Positions 42,127 to 50,197 of a stretch of 64,000 nt of DNA are shown here, one piece after another. Location: NCBI RefSeq assembly GCF_019448235.1, contig NZ_CP080409.1:1240001-1304000 (forward strand), in the 5' to 3' direction. A model generated the notes under the pieces. That model was given only the letters and a program-made list of their open reading frames with translations, made no database searches and was not told the DNA's origin. The position numbers and the translations under genes were made by a program. How positions within the stretch are numbered: position 1 is the first letter of the stretch; each line of letters starts with the position of its first letter. This DNA comes from Nocardioides panacisoli (GTDB taxonomy: Bacteria > Actinomycetota > Actinomycetes > Propionibacteriales > Nocardioidaceae).

Positions 42127-42755
42127 GCCGGTACTTCCAACACCGCGCACCAGCGAGTCCCGTGGGCGTGGAGCGCGGTCAGCCCCAGGCCCGCCTCGGC
42201 ACCGATCTCCTCAATGCCGTCGGCTCCGACGAAGGACCACGGGAAGGGTTCGCTGAACTCGCCGTCGCAGTCCAGCTGCAGGCTGACCGACTCGCTGGCG
42301 ACGCCGGGCGCCTCGACCTCCACGACCACGCGGCCACCGGGGGCGAGCAGGGTACGCATGCGGCGCAGCAGCCCCACCGGGTCACCACCGATCCCGATGT
42401 TGCCGTCCACGAGGAGCGCCGTGCCCCAGCGGCCCTCACCCGGCAGGGTGTCGTGGAGGTCGCGGTGCAGCGCGACCCCGCCACGGCGCAGCGTGGTGGC
42501 CACGGCCTCGGAGACGGCGTCGACGCCCAGCGTGACGTGGCCGGCCTCGGCGAGTGCAGCCGTCATCCGGCCGGGGCCACAGCCCACGTCGATCGTGGGT
42601 CCCACGCAGTGGGCGAGGAACTCACGGTCCTGCTCGTCGGCGTCGCGCAGCCACTCCCCCATCGGGAGCACCATGCGCTCGTCGCCGGGCCCGATGACGG
42701 CGACCGATTCACCCTGGAGGGCACGGGCGAAGTTCTCAGCGGCGACGGGGCTCAT
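42123..42755 (-). CDS. Class I SAM-dependent methyltransferase
   Basis: The 210-residue methyltransferase has the SAM-binding motif I TIDVGCGPGRMTAALAEAG (about residues 54-72), the acidic motif II residue in VTLGVDAVSEAV, and a post-motif strand GGRVVVEVEAPG. The C-terminal part (WSFVGADGIEEIGAEAGLGLTALHAHGTRWCAVLE) closes the Rossmann-like fold. The substrate is unknown. It overlaps its neighbours on both sides by four bases, which ties it to the glycosyltransferase genes before it and the molybdoenzyme after it. Confidence 0.88.
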   Translation of the reverse strand: MSPVAAENFARALQGESVAVIGPGDERMVLPMGEWLRDADEQDREFLAHCVGPTIDVGCGPGRMTAALAEAGHVTLGVDAVSEAVATTLRRGGVALHRDLHDTLPGEGRWGTALLVDGNIGIGGDPVGLLRRMRTLLAPGGRVVVEVEAPGVASESVSLQLDCDGEFSEPFPWSFVGADGIEEIGAEAGLGLTALHAHGTRWCAVLEVPA

Positions 42756-43402
42756 CGCACGACCACCCCCGACCAGCAGCGGGCGAAGTGGCTGTCCGGC
42801 GCGTCGGCGGCCACCGCGTCGGCGTCGGCGACGTGGTCGACGTCGCGCAGCTCGACCGTGTCCCCGACCGTCAACGCCTCACCACGCAGCGCGGCGAGGG
42901 TCGCGTCGTGGGTCTCCTCGCTCGACATCGGCACGTGTGGCAGCACCCGGGCCGGGGCGGCGTCACGCAGGGCGAGCACCCACCACCCGCCGTCGACGGC
43001 ACGGCCGAGCACCGCGTCGTGGGTGTCGAGCCCGGTCGCCACGTCGCGGAGCAGCGGAGCGGTGACCTGCGGGGTGTCCATGCCGACCTGGACGCGCGGC
43101 CCGGCGACATCGGCGTGGGCGGCGGCGAGACGCTCGCCGAGACCGTCGCCACGCTGCGGCGTGACGTGCCAGCCCTCGAGCGCAGCGCGCAGCTCATCAC
43201 CGCGGACGGCGTCGGCCAGGTCACCCGCCAGCGCCACGTGGCAGTGGTCCGGACCTACCGCCTCGGCACAGGCCTCCAGCGTGTCCAGCAGCGATGCCGC
43301 CGCCACCTCGGCGGCGACCTCCATCCCGACGTCGGCCCCCAGCCTGGTCTTGACCCGACCGGGCACCGGTGCCTTGGCGATCACCAGCATCCGGGCGCTC
43401 AT
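42752..43402 (-). CDS. DUF2064 / TIGR04282-type glycosyltransferase
   Basis: The 216-residue protein has the signature of this nucleotide-sugar-transferase-like family: MLVIAKAPVPGRVKTRLGADVG at the start, LAAAHADVAGPRVQVGMDTPQVTAPLL in the middle, and VLGRAVDGGWWVLALRD. The DTPQ segment replaces the usual metal-binding motif. Members occur beside GT2 enzymes in many bacteria and their acceptor is not established. It shares four-base overlaps with the GT2 gene upstream and the methyltransferase downstream. Confidence 0.85.
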   Translation of the reverse strand: MSARMLVIAKAPVPGRVKTRLGADVGMEVAAEVAAASLLDTLEACAEAVGPDHCHVALAGDLADAVRGDELRAALEGWHVTPQRGDGLGERLAAAHADVAGPRVQVGMDTPQVTAPLLRDVATGLDTHDAVLGRAVDGGWWVLALRDAAPARVLPHVPMSSEETHDATLAALRGEALTVGDTVELRDVDHVADADAVAADAPDSHFARCWSGVVVR

Positions 43403-44073
43403 GCGGCACGCTCGCCCTCGGACAGCACCCGGGCGAAGTCCCGGGCAGCGCGGACGGTGCCACGCACCGAGCCGGACACCTTCGACCGCGTGCCCTCGGC
43501 GCGCGGGTGGTAGGCGACGTCGTGCTCGGCGATCCGCCAGCCCGCGCGCGTCGCCTTCTGCAGCAGCTCCACCGGGTAGCCGAAGCGACGGTCCGTCACG
43601 CGGAGGCCCTCGAGGTCGGCCAGCCGGCACACCCGGATCGGGGCGATGTCGTGGACGGTCAGGGCGGCGCGGCGACGCAACCAGGCCAGGACCAGGCGGT
43701 TGCCCAGGCGGGCGTGCCAGGGCCAGACGCCGCGGCGTACCGGACGGCGGCGACCGACTGCCATCTCCGCGCGGCCTGCGGTCACCTCGGCCAGCAGCGG
43801 GAGCAGGTCATCGGGGTCGAACGAGCCGTCCCCGTCCATCACCGCGAGGTACTCCGCCGTCGCGGCGCCGATGCCGGCGGCCACGGCAGCGCCGTAGCCG
43901 GGCTGGTGCTCGGTGACAACCCGCGCGCCCAGTCGGCGCGCCACCGTCGCGGTGTCGTCGGTGGAGCCGTTGTCGGCCACGATCACCGCGAACTCAGCGG
44001 GAATGCGGGGCAACAGTGCCTCGAGAGCAGGTGCCTCGTCCCGACACGGGAGCACCAGATCACAGATCGCCAT
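43399..44073 (-). CDS. Family 2 glycosyltransferase
   Basis: The 224-residue GT-A enzyme, DPM-synthase-like, starts MAICDLVLPCRDEAPALEALLPRIPAEFAVIVADNGSTDDT, with the nucleotide-binding Asp. It then has YLAVMDGDGSFDPDDLLPLL, the metal-binding DxD, and RRFGYPVELLQKATRAGWRIAEHDVAYHPRAEGTRSKVSG. No C-terminal membrane helices are present. It opens the seven-gene operon that runs left to the histidine kinase. I used the ATG at 44073, directly before the conserved strand. The acceptor is unknown, perhaps a lipid-linked or surface glycan. Confidence 0.9.
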   Translation of the reverse strand: MAICDLVLPCRDEAPALEALLPRIPAEFAVIVADNGSTDDTATVARRLGARVVTEHQPGYGAAVAAGIGAATAEYLAVMDGDGSFDPDDLLPLLAEVTAGRAEMAVGRRRPVRRGVWPWHARLGNRLVLAWLRRRAALTVHDIAPIRVCRLADLEGLRVTDRRFGYPVELLQKATRAGWRIAEHDVAYHPRAEGTRSKVSGSVRGTVRAARDFARVLSEGERAA

Positions 44074-44184
44074 CCCACCATTGTCGCCGGTCCGGCTGAG
44101 TGTCGGCACCGAATCTCCTTACGAACCGCTGAACCCTGCCCCGGCAGCCCTCACCGGGTGGTGCGCGCCCCCTACAGTCGAGCC

Positions 44185-45573
44185 ATGCGGACGCGTGCTC
44201 CCCTCCTCGGCCTGCTCGCTGCCTTCGGTGTCCTCGCGCTCACCTTCACGCTCCCCCACCTGCTCGACTGGGACGTGCGGACCCGCGCACCGAGGTCGGC
44301 GGTCGACGGCGTCGTACCCCCGCTGCACGGGTACTGGGAGCCGACGTGGTTCGGCCCCGGCACGCTGCCCGCGCTGCTGCTCGCGCTGCTCGCCTGGCGG
44401 TACGCCGTGCAGCTGGCCGACCGGCTGCCGTGGCGGCGACTGCTGCTCGTGTCGTTCGTCGTCGGGACGGCGTGGCTGTTCTCCCTCGCCCTGGTCGACG
44501 GCGAGTCCGGGATCAGCCGGGTGCTGGGCAACCCCTACGAGTACCTGCAGACCGCGCGGGCCGTCGACGACGTCCCGGCGCTGCTGGACGGCTTCATCGA
44601 CCGGATCCCCAAGCCCGCCGAGGACAACTGGCCCACCCACGTGGCCGGGCACCCGCCGGGGGCTCTGCTGTTCTTCGTCCTCCTCGCCCGCCTCGGCCTC
44701 GGCGGTGACTTCGCGGCCGGCGCGGTCGTCACGCTCATCGCGGCCACCATCCCGGTGGCGGTCCTCGTGCTGCTGCGCACGCTCGGGGCGGAGTCGGTCG
44801 CCCGGCGGGCCGCGCCGTTCCTGGTCATGGCGCCCGCAGCGCTCTTCCTCGCCGTCTCCGCCGACGCCGCGTTCACCGCGCTCGCCTGCTGGGGCATGGT
44901 CGCCGTCGCACTGGCGGCACGCGCCGACCGCGAGGGCCGCACCGCCGGCCTGGTGGGTTGGGGCGCCCTCAGCGGCCTGCTGCTGGGCTACGGCGTCTTC
45001 TGCTCCTACGGGTTCGCCATCCTCGGGCTGGTCGCCGTGGCGGTCCTGGTGGCGGCCCGCTCCTGGCGGCCCTTGCTGGTGTCGGTGCCCGCCGCACTCG
45101 TGGTCGTCGGCGTGTTCGCGGCGTACGGCTTCGCCTGGTGGGAGGCCTACCCGGTGCTCGTCGAGCGCTACCACGACGGCATCGCCGCCGACCGTCCGAT
45201 GACCTACTGGTGGTGGGGCAACATCGGGGCGTTGCTGGTCTCGACCGGGCCACTTGTCGGCGCCGGGCTCGGTGCGGTCGCCGTCGCGGCGCCCGGGGTG
45301 CTGCGGCGGTCGAGCGCCGCGGAGCACGCCGAGGACGGGGACGTCGCCGGTCGGCGAGTGGCCGTCCTGATCGCGGTCGCGGGTGTCGCCTGCGTGGTGT
45401 TGGCCGACGTCTCGGGGATGAGCAAGTCCGAGGTCGAGCGCATCTGGCTGATCTTCGTGCCCTGGCTCCTGGTCTCGTGCGCGCTGCTGCCCGAGAGATG
45501 GCGCCGCCACGGCCTCGGCCTGCAGGTGGCCGCCGCCCTGATCGTGCAGCACCTGCTCTACACCAGCTGGTGA
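44185..45573 (+). CDS. Polytopic membrane protein, glycosyltransferase-like
   Basis: The 462-residue protein has about eleven to twelve membrane helices. A large first outside loop (LDWDVRTRAPRSAVDGVVPPLHGYWEPTWFGPG) is followed later by EDNWPTHVAGHPPGALLFFVLLARLGLGG and by WWEAYPVLVERYHDGIAADRPMTYWWWGN. This architecture (acidic first loop, HPPG loop, many helices) resembles GT-C type mannosyl- or arabinosyltransferase-like proteins of actinobacteria that use polyprenyl-phosphate sugars. The divergent neighbour is a GT2 enzyme that could make such a donor, which supports the idea. No catalytic proof is visible. Confidence 0.75.
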   Translation: MRTRAPLLGLLAAFGVLALTFTLPHLLDWDVRTRAPRSAVDGVVPPLHGYWEPTWFGPGTLPALLLALLAWRYAVQLADRLPWRRLLLVSFVVGTAWLFSLALVDGESGISRVLGNPYEYLQTARAVDDVPALLDGFIDRIPKPAEDNWPTHVAGHPPGALLFFVLLARLGLGGDFAAGAVVTLIAATIPVAVLVLLRTLGAESVARRAAPFLVMAPAALFLAVSADAAFTALACWGMVAVALAARADREGRTAGLVGWGALSGLLLGYGVFCSYGFAILGLVAVAVLVAARSWRPLLVSVPAALVVVGVFAAYGFAWWEAYPVLVERYHDGIAADRPMTYWWWGNIGALLVSTGPLVGAGLGAVAVAAPGVLRRSSAAEHAEDGDVAGRRVAVLIAVAGVACVVLADVSGMSKSEVERIWLIFVPWLLVSCALLPERWRRHGLGLQVAAALIVQHLLYTSW

Positions 45574-45576
45574 CCT

Positions 45577-45692
45577 GCCGAGTCGGCGCCCACTCGGCTC
45601 TGCCGGGCCGAGTGGGCGCCGACTCGATGGATTCCCGGGCCGAGTTGGCGCCGACTCGACGGGGTCGTGGGCCGAGTTGGCGCCGACTCGGC
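45577..45692. repeat. Four palindromic 22-bp repeat units at 30-32 bp spacing
   Basis: Units start at 45577, 45607, 45639 and 45671. Each is close to GCCGAGTTGGCGCCGACTCG followed by two bases and is nearly self-complementary around a GGCGCC centre. Together they fill the whole gap between two convergent genes. This looks like a REP-type intergenic element or a set of terminator-like hairpins. Confidence 0.85.
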
Positions 45693-45694
45693 AC

Positions 45695-46747
45695 CTAGGA
45701 GCGCAGCGGGGCGGTGGCGAAGGCCGGCAGGCCGACGTCGGGGGTGACCTCGGCGGTGAAGCCGAGCTCGGTGCGGGCGCGCTCGGGCGAGGCGACGATG
45801 TGGCGCACGTCGCCGAGGCGGTACTGGCCGGTGACCTCGGGCGGGATGGGGCGTCCGGCCCCCTCGCCGACCATCTCGGCGACCTCCCTGATCGCGATCG
45901 GGTGCCCCGAGGCGACGTTGTAGGCCGCGTAGGACTCCGCCGGCGCCTCCGCGACCGCCCGCAGTGCGAGCACGTTGGCCCGGGCGACGTCGTCGACGTG
46001 CACGAAGTCGCGCATCTGGGCACCGTCCTCGAAGACCTGCGGTGCCTCGCCGCGCTCCAGGGAGGACCGGAAGATCGCCGCGACACCGGAGTACGGCGTG
46101 TCCTTGGGCATCAGCGGCCCGTAGACGTTGTGGTAGCGCAGCCCGATCGCCGCTCCCCCGGCCTGCCGAGCCCACGCGAGCGTGTAGTGCTCCTGGGCGA
46201 CCTTCGAGGCGGCGTAGGAGCTGCGCGGCGCGAGCTCGGTCTCCTCGGCGACGCTCTCCCATGCCAGCACGGCACCGCACTCGTCGCAGTGGTTGTCGAA
46301 GTCGCCGGCGTCCAGGGCGGCGACGGCCCGCGGCTGCGGGACGCGTACGCCGTGGGTCGGGCACGCGTAGCGGCCCTCGCCGTAGACGACCATCGAGGAG
46401 GCGAAGACGAACCGCGAGACGCCAGCGGCGTACATGCCGGCGAGCAGCGCGGCGTTGCCCAGGTCGTTGTGGCCGGCGTACGCCGGCAGGTCGGCCGGCG
46501 TGACGCCCGCCCCGACCATCGCGGCCTGGTGGCACACCACGTCGATGCCGTCGAGCAGTGCGGCCCACTCCTCGGCGTCGGCCGCCTGACGCACGTCGAG
46601 GTCGTGGACGCCCTCGGGCACCGCCGCGCTGCCGTGGGCGGCGGGGAGCATGCAGTCGACGGCGACGACCTCGTCGCCCGCGGCACGCAGCTGGTCGGCG
46701 ATGGCGCCGCCGATGAAGCCGGCGGCGCCGGTCAGCAGCACCCTCAT
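45695..46747 (-). CDS. NAD-dependent epimerase/dehydratase with Cys-rich insertion
   Basis: The 350-residue extended short-chain dehydrogenase starts MRVLLTGAAGFIGGAIADQL, the GxxGxxG nucleotide motif. Catalytic residues are in FASSMVVYG and SSYAASKVAQEHY (YxxxK). Between them is an insertion with YACPTHGVRVP and NHCDECGAVLAWE, four Cys-type ligands that could bind zinc. Similar insertions occur in enzymes annotated as dTDP-rhamnose 4-epimerases. It acts on a nucleotide sugar, probably in cell-surface glycan synthesis. Its start overlaps the end of the phosphorylase gene. Confidence 0.87.
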   Translation of the reverse strand: MRVLLTGAAGFIGGAIADQLRAAGDEVVAVDCMLPAAHGSAAVPEGVHDLDVRQAADAEEWAALLDGIDVVCHQAAMVGAGVTPADLPAYAGHNDLGNAALLAGMYAAGVSRFVFASSMVVYGEGRYACPTHGVRVPQPRAVAALDAGDFDNHCDECGAVLAWESVAEETELAPRSSYAASKVAQEHYTLAWARQAGGAAIGLRYHNVYGPLMPKDTPYSGVAAIFRSSLERGEAPQVFEDGAQMRDFVHVDDVARANVLALRAVAEAPAESYAAYNVASGHPIAIREVAEMVGEGAGRPIPPEVTGQYRLGDVRHIVASPERARTELGFTAEVTPDVGLPAFATAPLRS

Positions 46748-47547
46748 CGGGGCGCCGGGACGTCGTAGGTCAAGTCGATGCCGTCGGCCCACGTGGCACA
46801 GCTGCACCCGGCCGGGTCGGGCAGGTCGCCGATCGTCTCGACGATGACGTCCTTGACCCGCTCGAGGTTCTCCTTGAACACCGCGAACACTTCCGCCTGG
46901 CTCACCGCCGCGCCACCGGGGACGCCGGCGTCCATGTCGGTGACCAGTGCGATCGTCTGGTAGCACAGCTGCATCTCCCGGGCGAGCATCGCCTCGGGGG
47001 CCGCCGTCATCCCGATCAGGTTCCACCCCTGGGCGGCGTAGTGCTGGGACTCCGCGCGCGTGGAGAAGCGGGGTCCCTCGATCACGACCAGCGTGCCGCC
47101 GGCGCTCACGCCGTCGCGCTCGGCCAGGGCCGACCCGAGCCGGGCGCAGTAGGGGTCGGCGAAGGGCACGTGGGTGGCACCGGGCCCGTCGACGTAGGAC
47201 GAGGTGCGGCGGTGGGTGCGGTCGACGAGCTGGTCGGGCACCACCAGGTCGCGCGGCGCCACCTCGTCGCGGAGCCCGCCGACCGCGCTCGGGGCGAGGA
47301 CCTGCCGGACGCCGAGCGACGCCAGGGCCCACAGGTTCGCGCGGAACGGGATCCCGTGCGGCGGGTGCTCGTGCTGCTTGCCGTGGCGTGGCAGGAAGGC
47401 GACGGTGCGGCCGGCGACGGTGCCGATCGCGACCGGCGCCGACGGGGCGCCGTACGGCGTCTCGACCTCGTGCTCGGTCACGTCGCTGAGGAAGGAGTAG
47501 AAGCCACTGCCGCCGATGACGGCCACGTCCGCAGTTGGTGCGCTCAT
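46744..47547 (-). CDS. mtnP: 5'-methylthioadenosine phosphorylase / purine nucleoside phosphorylase
   Basis: The 267-residue enzyme of the MTAP family cleaves methylthioadenosine (or a related nucleoside) with phosphate for purine and methionine salvage. Motifs are VIGGSGFYSFL, the phosphate-binding FLPRHGKQHEHPPHGIPFRANLWAL, VVIEGPRFSTRAESQHYAAQGWNLIGMTAAPEAMLAREMQLCYQTIALVTDMD. The last carries the Met and Asp of the base and ribose site. It overlaps the epimerase gene by four bases, an unexpected operon partner. Confidence 0.92.
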   Translation of the reverse strand: MSAPTADVAVIGGSGFYSFLSDVTEHEVETPYGAPSAPVAIGTVAGRTVAFLPRHGKQHEHPPHGIPFRANLWALASLGVRQVLAPSAVGGLRDEVAPRDLVVPDQLVDRTHRRTSSYVDGPGATHVPFADPYCARLGSALAERDGVSAGGTLVVIEGPRFSTRAESQHYAAQGWNLIGMTAAPEAMLAREMQLCYQTIALVTDMDAGVPGGAAVSQAEVFAVFKENLERVKDVIVETIGDLPDPAGCSCATWADGIDLTYDVPAPR

Positions 47548-47574
47548 GGCCGCCACTCTGCCAGCCGGTGGCGC

Positions 47575-48378
47575 TCAGGTGAGCAGCAGCCGGTCCAGCC
47601 GACGTCGTACGACGACCAGGCCGAGGCCGAGCAGCGCCACGAGGTAGACGACCGACACCAACGACGCCACGCTGAGGGCACCGGTGCTCAGCTCACGGCA
47701 GAGCACGACGCCGCGGTAGAGCGGGGTGAACTCCACGACCCACCGCACCGCACCCGGCAGCTCGGTGACCGGGAAGAAGGTGCCGGAGAAGAGCAGCATC
47801 GGCAGGACGAGCAGGTTGACGAAGTCGAAGTCCTGCCAGGAGCGCATGAAGCTCGTCGCGGCCATGCCGATCGCGGCGAAGGTGGCGGTCAGCAGTGCGG
47901 CCGCCGGCAGTGCGAGGACGGCCCACCACGACGAGACGAGGCCCATCGCGAGCATGACGACCAGGAAGATGCCGGAGTAGAGCCCGCCGCGCACCAGCGT
48001 CCAGGCGACCTGGCCGGCCGCGAGGTCCATGGTCGACATCGGGGTGGTGAGCCACTGCTCGAAGACCTTGTCGAACTTCAGGTAGGAGTAGAAGTTGTAG
48101 GTCGCGTCGAAGATCGCACCGTTCATCGCGGCGGCCGCGAGCATGCCGGGCGCGACGAACTCGGCGTAGGGGATGACCTGTCCGTTGTAGTTGAACTCGT
48201 CGATGAGCGCGCCGACGCCGATGCCGATCGAGAGCAGGTAGAAGATCGGCTCGAGGAAGGCGAAGAGCATCCCCTTCCAGGCGCTGCGGAACACCAAGGC
48301 CTGGCGGTGGACGATGCGCCCGACCATGAAGCCGCGACCGGGCAGGTCGCGGGCGCGCGGTGGCGTCACGCTGCTCAT
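47575..48378 (-). CDS. ABC-2 type permease (NodJ-like), distal
   Basis: The 267-residue permease has six helices: MLFAFLEPIFYLLSIGIGVGALI, APGMLAAAAMNGAIFDATY, RGGLYSGIFLVVMLAMGLVSSWW, LLTATFAAIGMAATSFM, LLVLPMLLFSGTFFPVTELPG, VVYLVALLGLGLVVV. FSGTFFPVTELP is typical of NodJ/DrrB-type exporters. It forms the membrane part of an ABC transporter with the next permease and the ATPase upstream. Start and stop overlap with its neighbour by four bases. Substrate unknown; drug or lipid-like molecule export is usual. Confidence 0.9.
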   Translation of the reverse strand: MSSVTPPRARDLPGRGFMVGRIVHRQALVFRSAWKGMLFAFLEPIFYLLSIGIGVGALIDEFNYNGQVIPYAEFVAPGMLAAAAMNGAIFDATYNFYSYLKFDKVFEQWLTTPMSTMDLAAGQVAWTLVRGGLYSGIFLVVMLAMGLVSSWWAVLALPAAALLTATFAAIGMAATSFMRSWQDFDFVNLLVLPMLLFSGTFFPVTELPGAVRWVVEFTPLYRGVVLCRELSTGALSVASLVSVVYLVALLGLGLVVVRRRLDRLLLT

Positions 48379-49229
48379 GTGCGCATCCTCCGCTCCAGTG
48401 CCCGCGTCGCGATCCACACGCCGGCGGCCGCCATCGCGCACAGGTAGGACAGGTGCAGGAAGGCCAGACCGACGTCGACCTCGCCGATCGCGAGCATCCG
48501 GGTGAGATCGACGCCGTGCCACAGCGGCGTGACGCGGGCCAGCCACTCCAGGACCGTCGGCAGGTTGGCGACGGGGAAGAACGCGCCGGAGAACAGGAAC
48601 ATCGGCAGCATCCCGACCCGGAAGAGCAGCATCATCCCCGACTCGCTCAGCATCGTCAGCGTGTAGGCGTGCACCGCCGCGCAGAACGCCAGTCCCAGCG
48701 GCACCTGCGCCGCGATGATGGCGAACGGCGCCCACCAGGTCGCGAAGACGCCGAACGGCACCAGCACTGCGGTGAACACCACGCTCACCAGCACGATCCG
48801 CGACAGCGCGAATGCCAGGTGGCCGTGGACGACGTCGCGCACGCGCAACGGGCTGGCGAGCATGGCCTCGTAGGTGCGGGCCCACTTGACCGCGCCCATC
48901 ACCGGCCAGGCCATCTCCCCGAACGCGGTGATCATCACCTGGGCCGAGAGCAGGCCGGGCGCCACGAACGCGAGGTAGGACGCCGCCCCCTCCAGGCGTG
49001 CCGGGTCGTCCTCGATGAACCCACCCAGCACGACGCCCATGGCCACCACGTAGAGCAACGGCGAGAGCAGCGAGGACAGCACGGTGCCCCGCCAGGTGCG
49101 GCGGTGGACGATGAGCCAGTAGTCGAGCAGGCGCGGCGCGAGCGAACCCGTGGGGGCGTCCTCGGCCGCGCGCGTCGCCGCTCGATCAGGCGTCTCGACG
49201 TGCTCGACCAGCGGGTCGGGATCGGTCAT
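48375..49229 (-). CDS. ABC-2 type permease (NodJ-like), proximal
   Basis: The 284-residue permease is related to the preceding one: WRGTVLSSLLSPLLYVVAMGVVLGGFI, APGLLSAQVMITAFGEMAWPVM, LFRVGMLPMFLFSGAFFPVANLPTVLEWLARVTPLWHGVDLTR. The N-terminal 30 residues are cytoplasmic. Two different permeases with one ATPase suggest a heteromeric exporter. Its start overlaps the ATPase stop by one base. Confidence 0.9.
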   Translation of the reverse strand: MTDPDPLVEHVETPDRAATRAAEDAPTGSLAPRLLDYWLIVHRRTWRGTVLSSLLSPLLYVVAMGVVLGGFIEDDPARLEGAASYLAFVAPGLLSAQVMITAFGEMAWPVMGAVKWARTYEAMLASPLRVRDVVHGHLAFALSRIVLVSVVFTAVLVPFGVFATWWAPFAIIAAQVPLGLAFCAAVHAYTLTMLSESGMMLLFRVGMLPMFLFSGAFFPVANLPTVLEWLARVTPLWHGVDLTRMLAIGEVDVGLAFLHLSYLCAMAAAGVWIATRALERRMRT

Positions 49230-50164
49230 CAGTCCACCAGGGTCCGGCCGGTGAGCTTGAGGAAGACGTCCTCCAGGCTCGCGCGCCGCACGAGCGTGCC
49301 GACGGGGTCGAGACCCCGCTCGTGCACCTGCGCGAGGGCGTGCTCGCCGTCGTCGGTGTAGAGCAGCACCCGGTCGGGCAGCACCTCGACCCGCAGGCCC
49401 AGGTCGGCCAGCTTCTCGGCGTACGCCTCGTGGCTGCCGTCGGCGCCGAGGCCGAACCGGAGCTCGGCCACCTCGCGGGTGGAGTGCTCGCGGATCAGCT
49501 CGCTCGGGGCGCCCTCGGCCACGATCCGGCCGCCGTCCATCACGACGAGGCGGTCGCACAGCTGCTCGGCCTCGTCCATGTAGTGGGTGGTGAGCACGAG
49601 GGTGACGCCGCGCTGCTTGAGCCGGAACAACCGGTCCCACAGCACGTGCCGCGCCTGCGGATCCAGGCCGGTGGTCGGCTCGTCGAGCAGCAGGATGTCG
49701 GGCTTGTTGATCAGGGCACGCGCGATGGTGACGCGGCGCTTCATGCCGCCGCTGAGCGACTCGACCTTGGAACGGGCGCGGTCGCTGAGCTGGACGAAGT
49801 CGAGCAGCTCCTCGACCCGCTGGCGCACCTCGCGGCGCGGGATGCCGAAGAACCGGCCGTAGACGAAGAGGTTGTCGTAGACGGTGAGCTCGGGGTCGAG
49901 GGTGTCCTCCTGCGGACACACGCCCAGGCGGCTGCGGATGGCGGCGCCGTCGTGCTCGGGGTCGAGCCCGAGGATGCGGAGCTCGCCACTGGTCACCGGC
50001 GAGACCGCCGCGACCATCCGCATGGTCGAGGACTTGCCGGCGCCGTTGGGACCGAGGAAGCCGAACGCCTCGCCGGTGCGGACGTCGACATCGATGCCCT
50101 TGACGGCCTCGAAGCTGCCGAAGCTCTTGCGGAGCCCGCGGGCCCGGATCATCGCGTCACTCAC
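49229..50164 (-). CDS. ABC transporter ATP-binding protein (NodI/DrrA-like)
   Basis: The 311-residue ATPase powers the two permeases encoded downstream. Walker A is GFLGPNGAGKSSTMRM (about residues 35-50), the signature is VESLSGGMKRRVTIARAL, Walker B is LLLDEPTTGLDP, and the switch is TTHYMDEAEQLCDR. The C-terminal 80 residues follow the DrrA style (REVAELRFGLGADG to LEDVFLKLTGRTLVD). The GTG at 50164 is used; an ATG four codons later is an alternative. NodI-like proteins usually export lipophilic compounds. Confidence 0.93.
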   Translation of the reverse strand: MSDAMIRARGLRKSFGSFEAVKGIDVDVRTGEAFGFLGPNGAGKSSTMRMVAAVSPVTSGELRILGLDPEHDGAAIRSRLGVCPQEDTLDPELTVYDNLFVYGRFFGIPRREVRQRVEELLDFVQLSDRARSKVESLSGGMKRRVTIARALINKPDILLLDEPTTGLDPQARHVLWDRLFRLKQRGVTLVLTTHYMDEAEQLCDRLVVMDGGRIVAEGAPSELIREHSTREVAELRFGLGADGSHEAYAEKLADLGLRVEVLPDRVLLYTDDGEHALAQVHERGLDPVGTLVRRASLEDVFLKLTGRTLVD

Positions 50165-50197
50165 TCCACCGATCCTAGGCAGCGGCGCCGACAGGGT

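Noticed and set aside
45577..45692. Repeat array considered as a short CRISPR
   Set aside because: Spacers between units are only 8-10 bp, the units are palindromic and imperfect, and no cas genes are in the window.
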